Shown: piece after piece, positions 7,518-15,134 of the stretch
How positions within the stretch are numbered: position 1 is the first letter of the stretch
Layout: every line of letters begins with the position of its first letter
From: a virus
Strand: one strand, 5' to 3'
Virus record (IMG/VR): IMGVR_UViG_3300034407_001431
Span: 1 to 27,422 of that record
DNA length: 27,422 bases
Notes under the pieces: model-generated
What the model was told of the DNA's origin: nothing
Database searches by the model: none
The model's input: only the letters and a program-made list of their open reading frames with translations
Made by a program: the position numbers and the translations under genes

Positions 7518-8007
7518 AGAATTACATTGTAATATATTCTTTGATAATATTGATTTAGCACACCATCATAAAACACCATTCAGTGAATTTACTTTTTGGA
7601 AAAAATATTTTTATTTTGGCCCTGAGGTACAACAAATAGTAAATGATCTTAATCTGCAGGGATTGAATATAAAGCCACGCTATAGTTGGCAAGAGAGTAA
7701 CACATTACTTCCACCACATATAGATAAGAATAGAATCATAGGTATAAATATTAACTTAATGGATGAACCTGCTGTACTACATATCAATAGCGTGCCGTAT
7801 ACTTATGAATGTGCTCTTATAGATGTTGGGACACAATTGCATAGTGTAGAACCATTCCATAAAGATAGATTGGTTTTAAAATTAGCAATCCGCAACTCAT
7901 GGGAGGAGATTTGGAATAGATTAAATAGTATAGGTATGATAGGTAAACCATACGGTCCGTATAAATCTATTCTTTATAATAATATGAAAAAATTTGTGAG
8001 AGTTTAA
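7486..8007 (+). CDS. Small Fe(II)/2-oxoglutarate dioxygenase-like protein B
   Basis: This is a second member of the same apparent family, 173 residues, in tandem with the previous gene. The pattern is His78-x-Asp80 (LLPPHIDKNRIIGININL), His119 (DVGTQLHSVEPF) and Arg128 (KDRLVLKLAIRN), giving HxD-39-H-9-R spacing close to that of protein A (HxD-42-H-10-R). The segment between (EPAVLHINSVPYTYECALI) corresponds to protein A's DPIYFYQKGE...SALI. This supports a duplication followed by strong divergence. No ATG is available early in the frame. The GTG at 7486 is chosen because an AAGGA ribosome site lies about 9 nt upstream. The 32-nt overlap suggests coupled translation. Substrate unknown. Confidence 0.62.
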   Translation: MFCQLNYHIDKELHCNIFFDNIDLAHHHKTPFSEFTFWKKYFYFGPEVQQIVNDLNLQGLNIKPRYSWQESNTLLPPHIDKNRIIGININLMDEPAVLHINSVPYTYECALIDVGTQLHSVEPFHKDRLVLKLAIRNSWEEIWNRLNSIGMIGKPYGPYKSILYNNMKKFVRV

Positions 8008-8010
8008 ATA

Positions 8011-8397
8011 ATGGAAATCAAACAACTTAAACTTACTAATAACGATGAAATTATCTGTGATATAGTTTCATTGGATCAACATGGTGATCTCATTGTAGTA
8101 AATGCTTTTAGAATTTTAAATGTTGAGGATTCCACACGAGGTTTAAAGTACTACTATTTTAGACCTTTTATGGTATTCCAAGAAAATAATGAGCAGAGAA
8201 TAAATAGTGCTCATATTATTGCTGACACATACCCATCGGATGAGATGCTTGAACATTATGCAGGGGCAATTAAAGATGCTTTGGATACTGCAGAAAATAG
8301 AGTAACGATTACTGAGGATGAGTTGGAAGCAATGGAAAGTGAAAACATTGAGATTGATAAGCTAATGGATCCAGAAGTGAAGAAACACTTTCATTAG
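8011..8397 (+). CDS. Small protein with Sm-like/'LTxxEEI' N-terminal domain, paralogue of 17309 gene
   Basis: I do not recognise this as a named family. The 128-residue product begins IKQLKLTNNDEIICDIV and contains RPFMVFQEN and SAHIIADTYPSDEMLEHYAGAI. The product at 17309-17593 has the same blocks (IVRLTSGEELIADV, APFMAYGE, NEHIMFLIEPVDGLRQQY) in the same order, so the two are paralogues. The early strand-turn-strand pattern (LTxG/NEEhhxDV) recalls small Sm/Hfq-like barrels, but that is only a resemblance. The C-terminal 40 residues are acidic and helical, an extension the paralogue lacks. It starts 3 nt after the dioxygenase-like gene and belongs to that operon. Confidence 0.6.
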   Translation: MEIKQLKLTNNDEIICDIVSLDQHGDLIVVNAFRILNVEDSTRGLKYYYFRPFMVFQENNEQRINSAHIIADTYPSDEMLEHYAGAIKDALDTAENRVTITEDELEAMESENIEIDKLMDPEVKKHFH

Positions 8398-8498
8398 TAA
8401 GGGTATACCACTGCCTCCGTACCATTGTATTAGGATTATATCATACTTTCGGTATGCTGTAAACCACTAGATGCTTTAATTAAACTAGTCATTTGGTA

Positions 8499-8527
8499 TG
8501 TACTTTTATTATGAAACGTGTTATAAT
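8499..8527 (+). promoter_or_regulatory. Sigma70-like promoter before gp55
   Basis: -35-like TGTACT (8499-8504), 17-nt spacer ending in GTGT, and -10 TATAAT (8522-8527) with an extended TGT. The leader is short and contains AAAGGAG before the ATG at 8551. The rest of the 153-nt gap from 8398 holds a small hairpin (CATAC 8442-8446 / GTATG 8452-8456) and an ACTAG/CTAGT inverted repeat of unknown role. Confidence 0.72.
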
Positions 8528-8550
8528 AGACACTATGAAAGGAGTGAACT

Positions 8551-9132
8551 ATGTCCAAAAAGGAAAATGTTCATTATGTAAATAATGCTCAATTCTCACA
8601 ATCCGTGGTTGATTATGTAACCTTGGTAAGAGAAGCAGAGAAAGATAACAATCCAATTCCGATTGTTCCCAATTATATAGCAGAATGCTTTTTACGCATC
8701 TCTGAGGGTCTGTCCCACAAGTCAAACTTTATTCGTTACACCTATCGTGAAGAGATGGTAATGGATGGGGTTGAAAACTGCCTAAAGGCCATTCTGAATT
8801 ATAATTTGGAATTTGCAACGCGTACGGGTAGACCCAATGCATTTGCATACTTCACACAGATTGTATGGTACGCGTTCCTTCGCCGTATTGCAAAAGAGAA
8901 GAAGCAACAGGATATTAAAATGTCTTACCTCTCCAAGGTGAGTGTTGAAGATCTTATGGGTGCTGGCGAAGGTGAGGATTTTGTCCAAACAGAGCACATA
9001 GTTGAAGCCATCCGTCAACGTATCGGTCGTATTAGGGAAACCGATAACCAGATTAAGATATACGCTAAAGAAGAAAAGAAGAAGCGTAAGAGTAAAAACC
9101 AAGATTCTGACTTGAGTGACTTTTTAGAATGA
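8551..9132 (+). CDS. 55: Late-transcription sigma factor gp55
   Basis: This is the T4-type minimal sigma factor that replaces the host sigma on RNA polymerase and recognises TATAAATA late promoters. The 193-residue protein (T4: 185) shares the N-terminal YVNNAQ(F), ISEGLSHKSNFIRYTYREEM (sigma region 2-like, about 51-70), DGVENCLKAILNY, and AYFTQIVWYAFLRRIAKEKK. It ends in SDLSDFLE (186-193), matching the T4 gp55 C-terminal epitope that binds the gp45 sliding clamp. The clamp-activated late transcription mechanism therefore appears conserved, and the genome has late boxes for it to use. It has a strong AAAGGAG ribosome site and overlaps gp47 by 4 nt (ATGA). Confidence 0.96.
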   Translation: MSKKENVHYVNNAQFSQSVVDYVTLVREAEKDNNPIPIVPNYIAECFLRISEGLSHKSNFIRYTYREEMVMDGVENCLKAILNYNLEFATRTGRPNAFAYFTQIVWYAFLRRIAKEKKQQDIKMSYLSKVSVEDLMGAGEGEDFVQTEHIVEAIRQRIGRIRETDNQIKIYAKEEKKKRKSKNQDSDLSDFLE

Positions 9133-10190
9133 AAATTGCCTTTCTTAATGATACCCATTGTGGTATCCGTAATTCGTCCGATATTTTTCTAAAGAACCAT
9201 GAGGACTTTTATGGTAAAGTTTTCTTTCCATATCTTTTAGAAAATAATATTACTCAGATTATCCATTTGGGTGATTACTACGACCATCGTAAGTTTATTA
9301 ATTTTAAAGCGATGCATCACAATCGTAGGCACTTCCTCGAACCCCTGCGTAAATACGGCATTAAAATGGATATCATCCCCGGTAACCATGATACGTATTA
9401 TAAGAATACAAACAATCTAAATTCATTAAAAGAACTCTTTGGCCACTTTATGAATGAGATTCATATCGTCATGGAACCAAAGGTTATGGAGTATGATAAA
9501 CTAAAGATTGGATTGATGCCTTGGATCTGTGCAGATAACTATGAGAAATCCATGGACTTTATCCGTAACTGTGAAGCAGACATTCTTGGTGCTCACTTAG
9601 AGTTAAATGGATTTGATCTAATGCGTGGTGTCAAGGCAACCGAGGGTATGGATCCTTCGCTATTCAAACGCTTTGAGATGGTCTTATCAGGTCACTACCA
9701 TACGAAGTCACAGAAGGGTAATATCCATTATTTTGGTTCACAGATGGAATATTTCTGGTCCGATGCTGGTGACCCAAAATACTTCCATATTTTAGATACA
9801 GATACACGTGAGCTAACGGCAGTAAACAATCCGAACACTTTATTTGAAAAAGTTGTTTACGATGACAGCAAAATGGATTATAATACATATGACGTGTCAA
9901 AATTTGATAATAAGTTCGTTAAGCTTATTGTCACCAATAAATCGGATGCATTTATTTTTGACAGGTTTGTGGATAGAATCCAGCAACGTGAAATCTATGA
10001 ATTAAAAATTGCCGAAACCTTTAATGAGTTTATAGGTGAAAACGTTGATGATGAGAATATCTCTTTTGAGGATACGGGTGAGTTGCTGAACACATATGTT
10101 GACGCGGTCGATACGGAATTGGACAAGGGCCGTATTAAAATACAGATGAGCGAACTTATGGTTGAAGCACAAACATTAGAAGTTGCATGA
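9129..10190 (+). CDS. 47: Recombination endonuclease subunit gp47 (Mre11-like)
   Basis: This is the nuclease subunit of the gp46-gp47 complex (SbcD/Mre11 family), which resects DNA ends to start recombination-dependent replication. It has 353 residues (T4: 339). Metallophosphatase motifs are visible in order: FLNDTHCG (Asp8, His10), HLGDYYDHR (48-54), PGNHDTYY (84-91), GAHLELNG and LSGHYHTKS. The remaining C-terminal part is the capping and gp46-contact region. It overlaps gp55 by 4 nt and gp46 by 4 nt (ATGA at both ends), indicating coupled translation and stoichiometric production of the complex. Confidence 0.96.
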   Translation: MKIAFLNDTHCGIRNSSDIFLKNHEDFYGKVFFPYLLENNITQIIHLGDYYDHRKFINFKAMHHNRRHFLEPLRKYGIKMDIIPGNHDTYYKNTNNLNSLKELFGHFMNEIHIVMEPKVMEYDKLKIGLMPWICADNYEKSMDFIRNCEADILGAHLELNGFDLMRGVKATEGMDPSLFKRFEMVLSGHYHTKSQKGNIHYFGSQMEYFWSDAGDPKYFHILDTDTRELTAVNNPNTLFEKVVYDDSKMDYNTYDVSKFDNKFVKLIVTNKSDAFIFDRFVDRIQQREIYELKIAETFNEFIGENVDDENISFEDTGELLNTYVDAVDTELDKGRIKIQMSELMVEAQTLEVA

Positions 10191-11923
10191 TTAGATTTAC
10201 TAAAATTCGATATAAAAATTTCCTTTCAACGGGTAATGCTTTTACAGAGATTGATTTTACTCGCAATAAATCCACTCTGGTTGTTGGGCAGAATGGCGCT
10301 GGCAAATCAACGATGCTTGATGCTATCTCCTTCGGTCTCTTTGGTAAACCACATCGGAACATTAATAAACCACAACTGGTTAATTCAGTAAATGGTAAGA
10401 ATTGTGTCGTTGAGGTTGAGTTCACCATAGGCAATAATAACTTTAAAATCATTAGAGGTATCTCTCCTGGTGTGTTTGAGGTTTGGAAGAATGACCAAAT
10501 GCTCAACCAGTCGTCACACTCTAAAGAATATCAGAAGATCCTAGAACAAAACATCCTCAAACTGAACCATAAATCGTTCCATCAAGTTGTGGTTCTAGGA
10601 TCTTCGTCTTTTATTCCCTTTATGCAACTACAGTCAGGTCACCGGCGTGAAGTGATTGAGGACTTGCTTGACATTAATATCTTTTCCAAGATGAATACGT
10701 TACTGCGCGAGCAGACAAATACATTAAAAGAGAGTATTCGTCAAGTATCCTATGAGGTTGATATCTCTAAGACTCGGATTGAATCCCACGAGAAATATAT
10801 TAAGGATGTCCAAGTATTAACTGAAGCTAATATTGAGACAAAGAAAAAGAAAATTAGCGCAAGCCAAGATGCCATCAATGAGTTATTGAAAACCAATACA
10901 ACAATTACTGATGACATTGAAAAAGAGCAAGCGCCTATTGAGCAAGAAATCTCTAAGCTTACTACAAAGCAACAGACAATTATCCAGTATCAAGCACAGT
11001 TCAAGCAACGGATGACCAGTGTGGCCAAGGATGCAAAGTTTTATGAAGAACATGAAAACTGCCCAACCTGTTCACAGGATATTACTGAAGAGTTAAGAAC
11101 GGTAAAACTTAATTCGGCAAAATCTACTGCAAAAGAACTTAAAATTGCAATGGATAAAGCCAAGGAAGAAAGTACTTTACTTGAGTCTTCTCTCTCCACT
11201 GCCAATGAAACACTTACCAAGGTGCGTGAATGGCAAAGAGATTTATTGTCCAATACAAAAGAGATCACAAGACTGCAGGGTGAAATTAGAGAACTTGAAT
11301 CTGAAATTGCAAGTACTGCTGTTGAGGATCTACACAATGCTCGAAATGAACTAAAAGAACACATTGAACAAAAACAAGGTCTGATGGAACGTAAGCTTGA
11401 CTTGAATGACCAACTAGCCTATAATGGTGTTATTAGTGAAATGCTGAAGGATACTGGCATTAAAACTAAAATCATCAAGCAGTATTTGCCATCAATCAAC
11501 AAGTTGGTAAATCAATACTTACAGATTCTGGACTTCTTCGTACACTTTGATTTAGATGAGTCATTCCAAGAAACTATTCGTTCACGTCACCGTGATGAGT
11601 TTACCTATGAATCATTCTCTGAGGGTGAGAAACAACGTATCGACCTTTCACTACTATTCACTTGGCGCCAGGTTGCTAAGATGAAGAACTCTATTGCAAC
11701 TAACTTACTTATTTTAGATGAAACCTTTGACTCGAGTCTTGACGCTGACGGCGTTGAAAATTTACTTAAGATTCTATATACTCTCCCTGACGATTCGAAT
11801 ATTTTTGTCATCTCTCACAAGGGGGAGATTCTAGATGGTAAGTTTGAAAACAAGATTGAATTTTATAAAGATAAGAACTTCAGTAAAATAAAGTGTTTAC
11901 AAGAAGTCGAAACCGTGATATAA
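10187..11923 (+). CDS. 46: Recombination endonuclease subunit gp46 (Rad50-like)
   Basis: This is the SMC-type ATPase partner of gp47. The 578 residues (T4: 560) run as follows: Walker A GQNGAGKST (34-42), a long coiled coil (about 170-400) interrupted at its apex by a CPTC zinc hook (Cys292, Cys295), the ABC signature SEGEKQRIDLS (478-488) and Walker B NLLILDETFD (506-515), followed by a switch-His segment (VISHKGE). The zinc hook should dimerise the complex. The last codons overlap the -10 element of the promoter for gp45, so this 3' end carries both coding and regulatory information. Confidence 0.96.
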   Translation: MIRFTKIRYKNFLSTGNAFTEIDFTRNKSTLVVGQNGAGKSTMLDAISFGLFGKPHRNINKPQLVNSVNGKNCVVEVEFTIGNNNFKIIRGISPGVFEVWKNDQMLNQSSHSKEYQKILEQNILKLNHKSFHQVVVLGSSSFIPFMQLQSGHRREVIEDLLDINIFSKMNTLLREQTNTLKESIRQVSYEVDISKTRIESHEKYIKDVQVLTEANIETKKKKISASQDAINELLKTNTTITDDIEKEQAPIEQEISKLTTKQQTIIQYQAQFKQRMTSVAKDAKFYEEHENCPTCSQDITEELRTVKLNSAKSTAKELKIAMDKAKEESTLLESSLSTANETLTKVREWQRDLLSNTKEITRLQGEIRELESEIASTAVEDLHNARNELKEHIEQKQGLMERKLDLNDQLAYNGVISEMLKDTGIKTKIIKQYLPSINKLVNQYLQILDFFVHFDLDESFQETIRSRHRDEFTYESFSEGEKQRIDLSLLFTWRQVAKMKNSIATNLLILDETFDSSLDADGVENLLKILYTLPDDSNIFVISHKGEILDGKFENKIEFYKDKNFSKIKCLQEVETVI

Positions 11924-11924
11924 T
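11896..11924 (+). promoter_or_regulatory. Sigma70-like promoter for gp45
   Basis: TTTACA (11896-11901), exact 17-nt spacer, TATAAT (11919-11924) preceded by GTGA (extended -10). It overlaps the stop codon of gp46. The leader carries TGAGGAA before the ATG at 11958. It gives the clamp, the most abundantly needed replisome protein, its own promoter. Confidence 0.85.
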
Positions 11925-11957
11925 ACATCATACACATTTTTTTATGAGGAACCTACT

Positions 11958-12635
11958 ATGGAACTAAGCGATAACACTCTCACAATTCTCAAGAACTTCT
12001 CTGGTATTAACCAGAACCTAATGGTTCGCGAGGGCAATACGGTCAAGACTATGTCTGAGGCACGTAACATTATGGCATCAGCAGATGTCGTGGAAACATT
12101 TCCACAAACATTTGGCGTCTACGACCTAAATGAATTTATCAGTGTCCTTGACCTGGTTGATAAACCACAACTCAACTTTAACGAAAGTTACGTAGTCGTT
12201 GGCGATACTGCTGGTCGGTCCAAGGTCAAATACTTCTTCTCGCCTGAGGAAACCCTTACCACACCAAGTAAGGATATTAAGATGCCTGAGTCCGAGGTTA
12301 AGTTTGAACTGACCGCTGATACGCTTACAAAACTAAAACGTGCAGCATCGGCCTTGGGTCACAGTGATGTTTCAATTACAGGCAAGAGTGGCGTATTAAA
12401 CTTTGCCGTTGTCGATAGTGCCAATACTACATCGAATACATATTCTATTGATGTTGATGGTGAGTTCGATTCTGAAAAGCCTTTTAACTTTATTATGGGC
12501 ATTGGTAATCTTAAGATTGTACCTGGTGATTACGATGTATCAATCTCATCGAAACTCATTTCACATTTTCAACACAAAAAACTTAATGTGCAATATTGGA
12601 TTGCATTAGAGAAATCATCTACCTTTGGAGCTTAA
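11958..12635 (+). CDS. 45: Sliding clamp gp45
   Basis: This is the T4-type trimeric processivity clamp for DNA polymerase gp43 and the mobile activator of late transcription through gp55. The 225-residue protein (T4: 228) begins with MELSDNTLTILKNFSGINQN and contains VREGNTVKTMSEARNIMASA, TFGVYDLNEFISVLDLVDKP and the C-terminal VQYWIALEKSSTF, all parallel to T4 gp45. It has its own promoter and a GAGGAA ribosome site. The clamp-loader genes gp44 and gp62 follow, as in T4. It ends 1 nt before the next small gene, whose GGAG ribosome site lies inside the gp45 3' end. Confidence 0.96.
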   Translation: MELSDNTLTILKNFSGINQNLMVREGNTVKTMSEARNIMASADVVETFPQTFGVYDLNEFISVLDLVDKPQLNFNESYVVVGDTAGRSKVKYFFSPEETLTTPSKDIKMPESEVKFELTADTLTKLKRAASALGHSDVSITGKSGVLNFAVVDSANTTSNTYSIDVDGEFDSEKPFNFIMGIGNLKIVPGDYDVSISSKLISHFQHKKLNVQYWIALEKSSTFGA

Positions 12636-12636
12636 T

Positions 12637-12840
12637 ATGTCAGAAAAAACAACACAACAACAACTAAATGATCTTACTAGCCGTATCGGCCGTAGTACCA
12701 TTGCCGTCGTTGATGCCATTACACAACGTGGTGGTTTTAAAGGCGAAGAACTCTCGACGATCGGTCAATTGCGTGACCAATGTGTTCAAGCAGTTCAATT
12801 GGTTGAACAACTGCAACAAGATGAGGCAATGAATAGTTAA
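12637..12840 (+). CDS. Small helical protein between gp45 and gp44
   Basis: A 67-residue protein, unrecognised. The frame is open from a TTG at 12625, but the ATG at 12637 has a GGAG ribosome site six bases upstream and avoids overlapping gp45. The sequence is hydrophilic and helical, with heptad-like spacing in LNDLTSRIGRSTIAVVDAI and a Gln-rich C-terminal helix (QAVQLVEQLQQDEA). Its place between clamp and clamp-loader genes suggests a replication accessory role, but nothing in the sequence shows one. Confidence 0.65.
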   Translation: MSEKTTQQQLNDLTSRIGRSTIAVVDAITQRGGFKGEELSTIGQLRDQCVQAVQLVEQLQQDEAMNS

Positions 12841-12903
12841 TGTATCAAACAATTGATCGAGTTAGTGTGAATAAATTTATTAAAGTATGGAGTAACTTGT
12901 CAA

Positions 12904-13842
12904 ATGTCTAATGAATTCTTGTGGGTAGAAAAATACAGGCCCAAAAAAATCAATGATACTATTTTACCGCAACAGCTAAAGGACACCTTCAATGCAATTG
13001 TCGACAAAGGTGACCTGCCTAATATGCTTTTTACTGGCACTGCTGGCCTTGGTAAAACCACCGTTGCTCGTGCTTTGTGCAACTCTTTGGACCTTGACCA
13101 TATTGTTATCAACGGTTCCGAAGAGGGTAACATTGAAACCTTAAGAGGTAAGATTAAACAATTTGCCTCTACCGTATCCCTGCAAGGTGGTTATAAGGTT
13201 GTTATCTTGGATGAGGCAGACTATTTAAATCCCCAGTCTACTCAGCCTGCACTTCGTGGATTCATTGAGGAATTCAGCAACAACTGCCGATTCATTCTCA
13301 CCTGTAACTTCAAGAATCGAATCATTGAACCCCTTCACTCTCGCTGTGGTGTATATGAGTTTAATACTACAAAGAAGGACTTGGCTCAACTTGCGGCTCA
13401 ATTCATGAAACGCATGAAGTTCATCCTTGAAGAGGAAGGCGTGAGCTATGAAGAGATGGCTATTGCAGACTTGATCATGAAGTTTGCACCAGACTGGCGT
13501 CGTGTTATTAATGAGTGCCAACGATATTCATTATCAGGGTTCATTGATTCTAATGTTACCAAGAATCTGACTAATGATAACTACGATGGACTGCTCAAAC
13601 TCTTAAAGGAAAAAGATTTTAAGAAAATGCGGTCATGGGTTGCAAATAATATCGACACTGATGCGTCTGTTATTTTTAGAGCAATCTATGATAGAGCCAC
13701 GGTGAGTGTAAAACCAGAATCACTACCCCAGTTGATTTTAATCCTTGCTGATTATCAATATAAAAATTCATTCGTTGCTGACCACGAACTAAATGTGGTT
13801 GCGTGTATGACAGAAATTATGGCCAATGTTGAGTTTATCTAA
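12904..13842 (+). CDS. 44: Clamp loader large subunit gp44
   Basis: This is the AAA+ ATPase of the gp44/gp62 clamp loader, which opens gp45 and places it on primed DNA. It has 312 residues (T4: 319). Motifs are WVEKYRPKKINDTILP (RFC box II), Walker A FTGTAGLGKTT (43-53), Walker B VVILDEADYLNP (99-110), sensor I ILTCNFKNRIIEP and the SRC arginine-finger motif (146-148). The C-terminal third is the collar domain. The start has TATGGAG upstream. In T4, gp62 follows directly; here three other genes come between. Confidence 0.96.
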   Translation: MSNEFLWVEKYRPKKINDTILPQQLKDTFNAIVDKGDLPNMLFTGTAGLGKTTVARALCNSLDLDHIVINGSEEGNIETLRGKIKQFASTVSLQGGYKVVILDEADYLNPQSTQPALRGFIEEFSNNCRFILTCNFKNRIIEPLHSRCGVYEFNTTKKDLAQLAAQFMKRMKFILEEEGVSYEEMAIADLIMKFAPDWRRVINECQRYSLSGFIDSNVTKNLTNDNYDGLLKLLKEKDFKKMRSWVANNIDTDASVIFRAIYDRATVSVKPESLPQLILILADYQYKNSFVADHELNVVACMTEIMANVEFI

Positions 13843-13898
13843 ACTGTAGTGTCTTTGGCCAATGGCCGAACGCTAGGGTTTTGGTAAAATATAGATAT

Positions 13899-14327
13899 AT
13901 GATGACAAAACAAAAAATTAAAGAATACTACGTACAGTTACCTGATATAGTAGCAAAGAAAAAATTCTCCCACCAAACCAGATTGCTTGCTGCCAATCTT
14001 ATGGAGAATCCCTATTTAAGTGTTGGTGCTTATCTTACTAAGTTATCAACAATTGAATTGGATTATTTAAATGAGTTGTCTGAGGTTGAGGATACTGACC
14101 CCAGATTACAGGAATTGATTATCATCACACTCATGTTATTACAAGCTGAAGGTACTATCGTATCATCAGAAGATGATGTCATTGATCATTTATCATCATT
14201 TAAATTAATGATTGCCGGTACATCCTTAGGCCGAAAAGGATATATAAAGGTTAATTATGAAAATTTATCATTTAATGATGACATGTCAGATTTGATAGTA
14301 TTTGAAAAACTTAATGAGGAAGATTAA
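13899..14327 (+). CDS. Unrecognised protein between gp44 and gp62
   Basis: I do not recognise this protein. The frame is open from a TTG at 13881, but the paired ATG codons at 13899/13902 are more likely, giving about 141 residues. It is helical with a basic N-terminal part (KQKIKEYYVQLPDIVAKKKF) and an acidic C-terminus (FEKLNEED). The middle contains hydrophobic helices (QELIIITLMLLQAEGTIV) typical of a small globular all-alpha protein, with no transmembrane-length run. No clear ribosome site is seen in the 56-nt gap, which holds a GGCCAATGGCC palindrome (about 13855-13865). It ends 1 nt before the next ATG. The operon position suggests a DNA-replication accessory role; function unknown. 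Confidence 0.6.
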   Translation: MMTKQKIKEYYVQLPDIVAKKKFSHQTRLLAANLMENPYLSVGAYLTKLSTIELDYLNELSEVEDTDPRLQELIIITLMLLQAEGTIVSSEDDVIDHLSSFKLMIAGTSLGRKGYIKVNYENLSFNDDMSDLIVFEKLNEED

Positions 14328-14328
14328 A

Positions 14329-14700
14329 ATGTTTAAACAACTAAAAGCATTATGGAATTCACTTTTCGGTAAAGACACTGAGACCGATTACAGTAAGGAA
14401 GCACCATATAAACTTGAGCCAACCGATGAGGTTGTGGCAGAAACCCCTGTTGAGGAACCGGTTAAAGTCCAACCACCTCCACTTCCAACAGACCCGGTTA
14501 GCTATTGGCCCTTTCCTAGCGCACCACCACACGAAGCTAATAAGCCTGTTAAGGAAAGAAAGAAACGAAAAGTGGTAAAGCGCGAGGAACCTGTTACTGC
14601 AACACCAACGGAAACAAAGAAGACACCTAAGCAGATTGCTGCAGACAGACGCAAGGCCGCTGCTACAAAAGATAGGAATCGCGCCAAAGGCAAAAAATAA
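14329..14700 (+). CDS. Proline- and lysine-rich, probably disordered protein
   Basis: A 123-residue protein, unrecognised. The frame extends upstream to 14302, but the ATG at 14329 has a GAGGA ribosome site eight bases upstream, within the end of the preceding gene. A short amphipathic helix (MFKQLKALWNSLFG) is followed by an acidic Pro/Glu/Val-rich segment (residues about 25-65, with PPPLP and PPH) and a strongly basic C-terminal tail (KERKKRKVVKREE and AADRRKAAATKDRNRAKGKK). The tail could bind nucleic acid. This architecture suggests an adaptor or DNA/RNA-binding tether rather than an enzyme. Confidence 0.6.
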   Translation: MFKQLKALWNSLFGKDTETDYSKEAPYKLEPTDEVVAETPVEEPVKVQPPPLPTDPVSYWPFPSAPPHEANKPVKERKKRKVVKREEPVTATPTETKKTPKQIAADRRKAAATKDRNRAKGKK

Positions 14701-14720
14701 TTCACTGAATACACTATATT

Positions 14721-15134
14721 ATGAAAATTGGACTTACTGCTTCAACCTTTGATTTACTCCACGCTGGTCATATTGCCATGCTTAGAGAAGCCAAGTCGAA
14801 ATGTGATTATCTAATCTGTGCGCTGCAAGTGGATCCAAGTGTTGATCGTACAGAAAAAAACGCCCCCGTTCAGAGTATTGTTGAGCGGCAAGCACAACTT
14901 GCTGCAGTTAAATATGTAGATGAGGTACTAGTATACTGTACAGAGACCGATTTACTTGATATAATAAACATGTACCCTGTTACTGTTAGAATTCTTGGCG
15001 AAGAGTATCGTCAGAAGGATTTTACTGGTAAAGATGAATGTCGCAACCGTGGCATTGAACTCTACTTTAATAAACGTGATCATAGGTTCTCATCCAGTGA
15101 TCTGAGAAAACGTGTGGCGCAAAAAGAATTATGA
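14721..15134 (+). CDS. Cytidylyltransferase-like nucleotidyltransferase
   Basis: The 137-residue protein is a complete HIGH-superfamily nucleotidyltransferase of the glycerol-3-phosphate cytidylyltransferase (TagD) type. The N-terminal TASTFDLLHAGHIAMLREAK carries the HxGH motif (His14-Ala-Gly-His17), the middle RQAQLAAVKYVDEVLVY matches the family's RxxxLxxhxyVDxVh block, and the C-terminal FSSSDLRKRV (about 123-132) is the ISSTxIR-like signature. It should transfer a nucleotidyl group, typically CMP, to a phosphorylated alcohol or sugar. The substrate is not evident. It lies within the clamp-loader cluster and overlaps gp62 by 4 nt (ATGA). No ribosome site is obvious before its ATG, which is preceded by ACTATATT. 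Confidence 0.82.
   Translation: MKIGLTASTFDLLHAGHIAMLREAKSKCDYLICALQVDPSVDRTEKNAPVQSIVERQAQLAAVKYVDEVLVYCTETDLLDIINMYPVTVRILGEEYRQKDFTGKDECRNRGIELYFNKRDHRFSSSDLRKRVAQKEL

Noticed and set aside
7743-7750. TATAAATA late-box match
   Set aside because: Inside the dioxygenase-like coding sequence with no gene start for over 250 nt; expected by chance in A+T-rich DNA.
9664-9900. Open frames opposite gp47 and other core genes
   Set aside because: They follow the opposite strand of well-supported genes, with no conserved motifs and no initiation signals.
13881-14327. The 13899 gene as the clamp-loader small subunit gp62
   Set aside because: It directly follows gp44 as gp62 does in T4, but the gp62 blocks (MVNRSLSYFPDTV and RKRKRFSKW) are found in the gene at 15131 instead.
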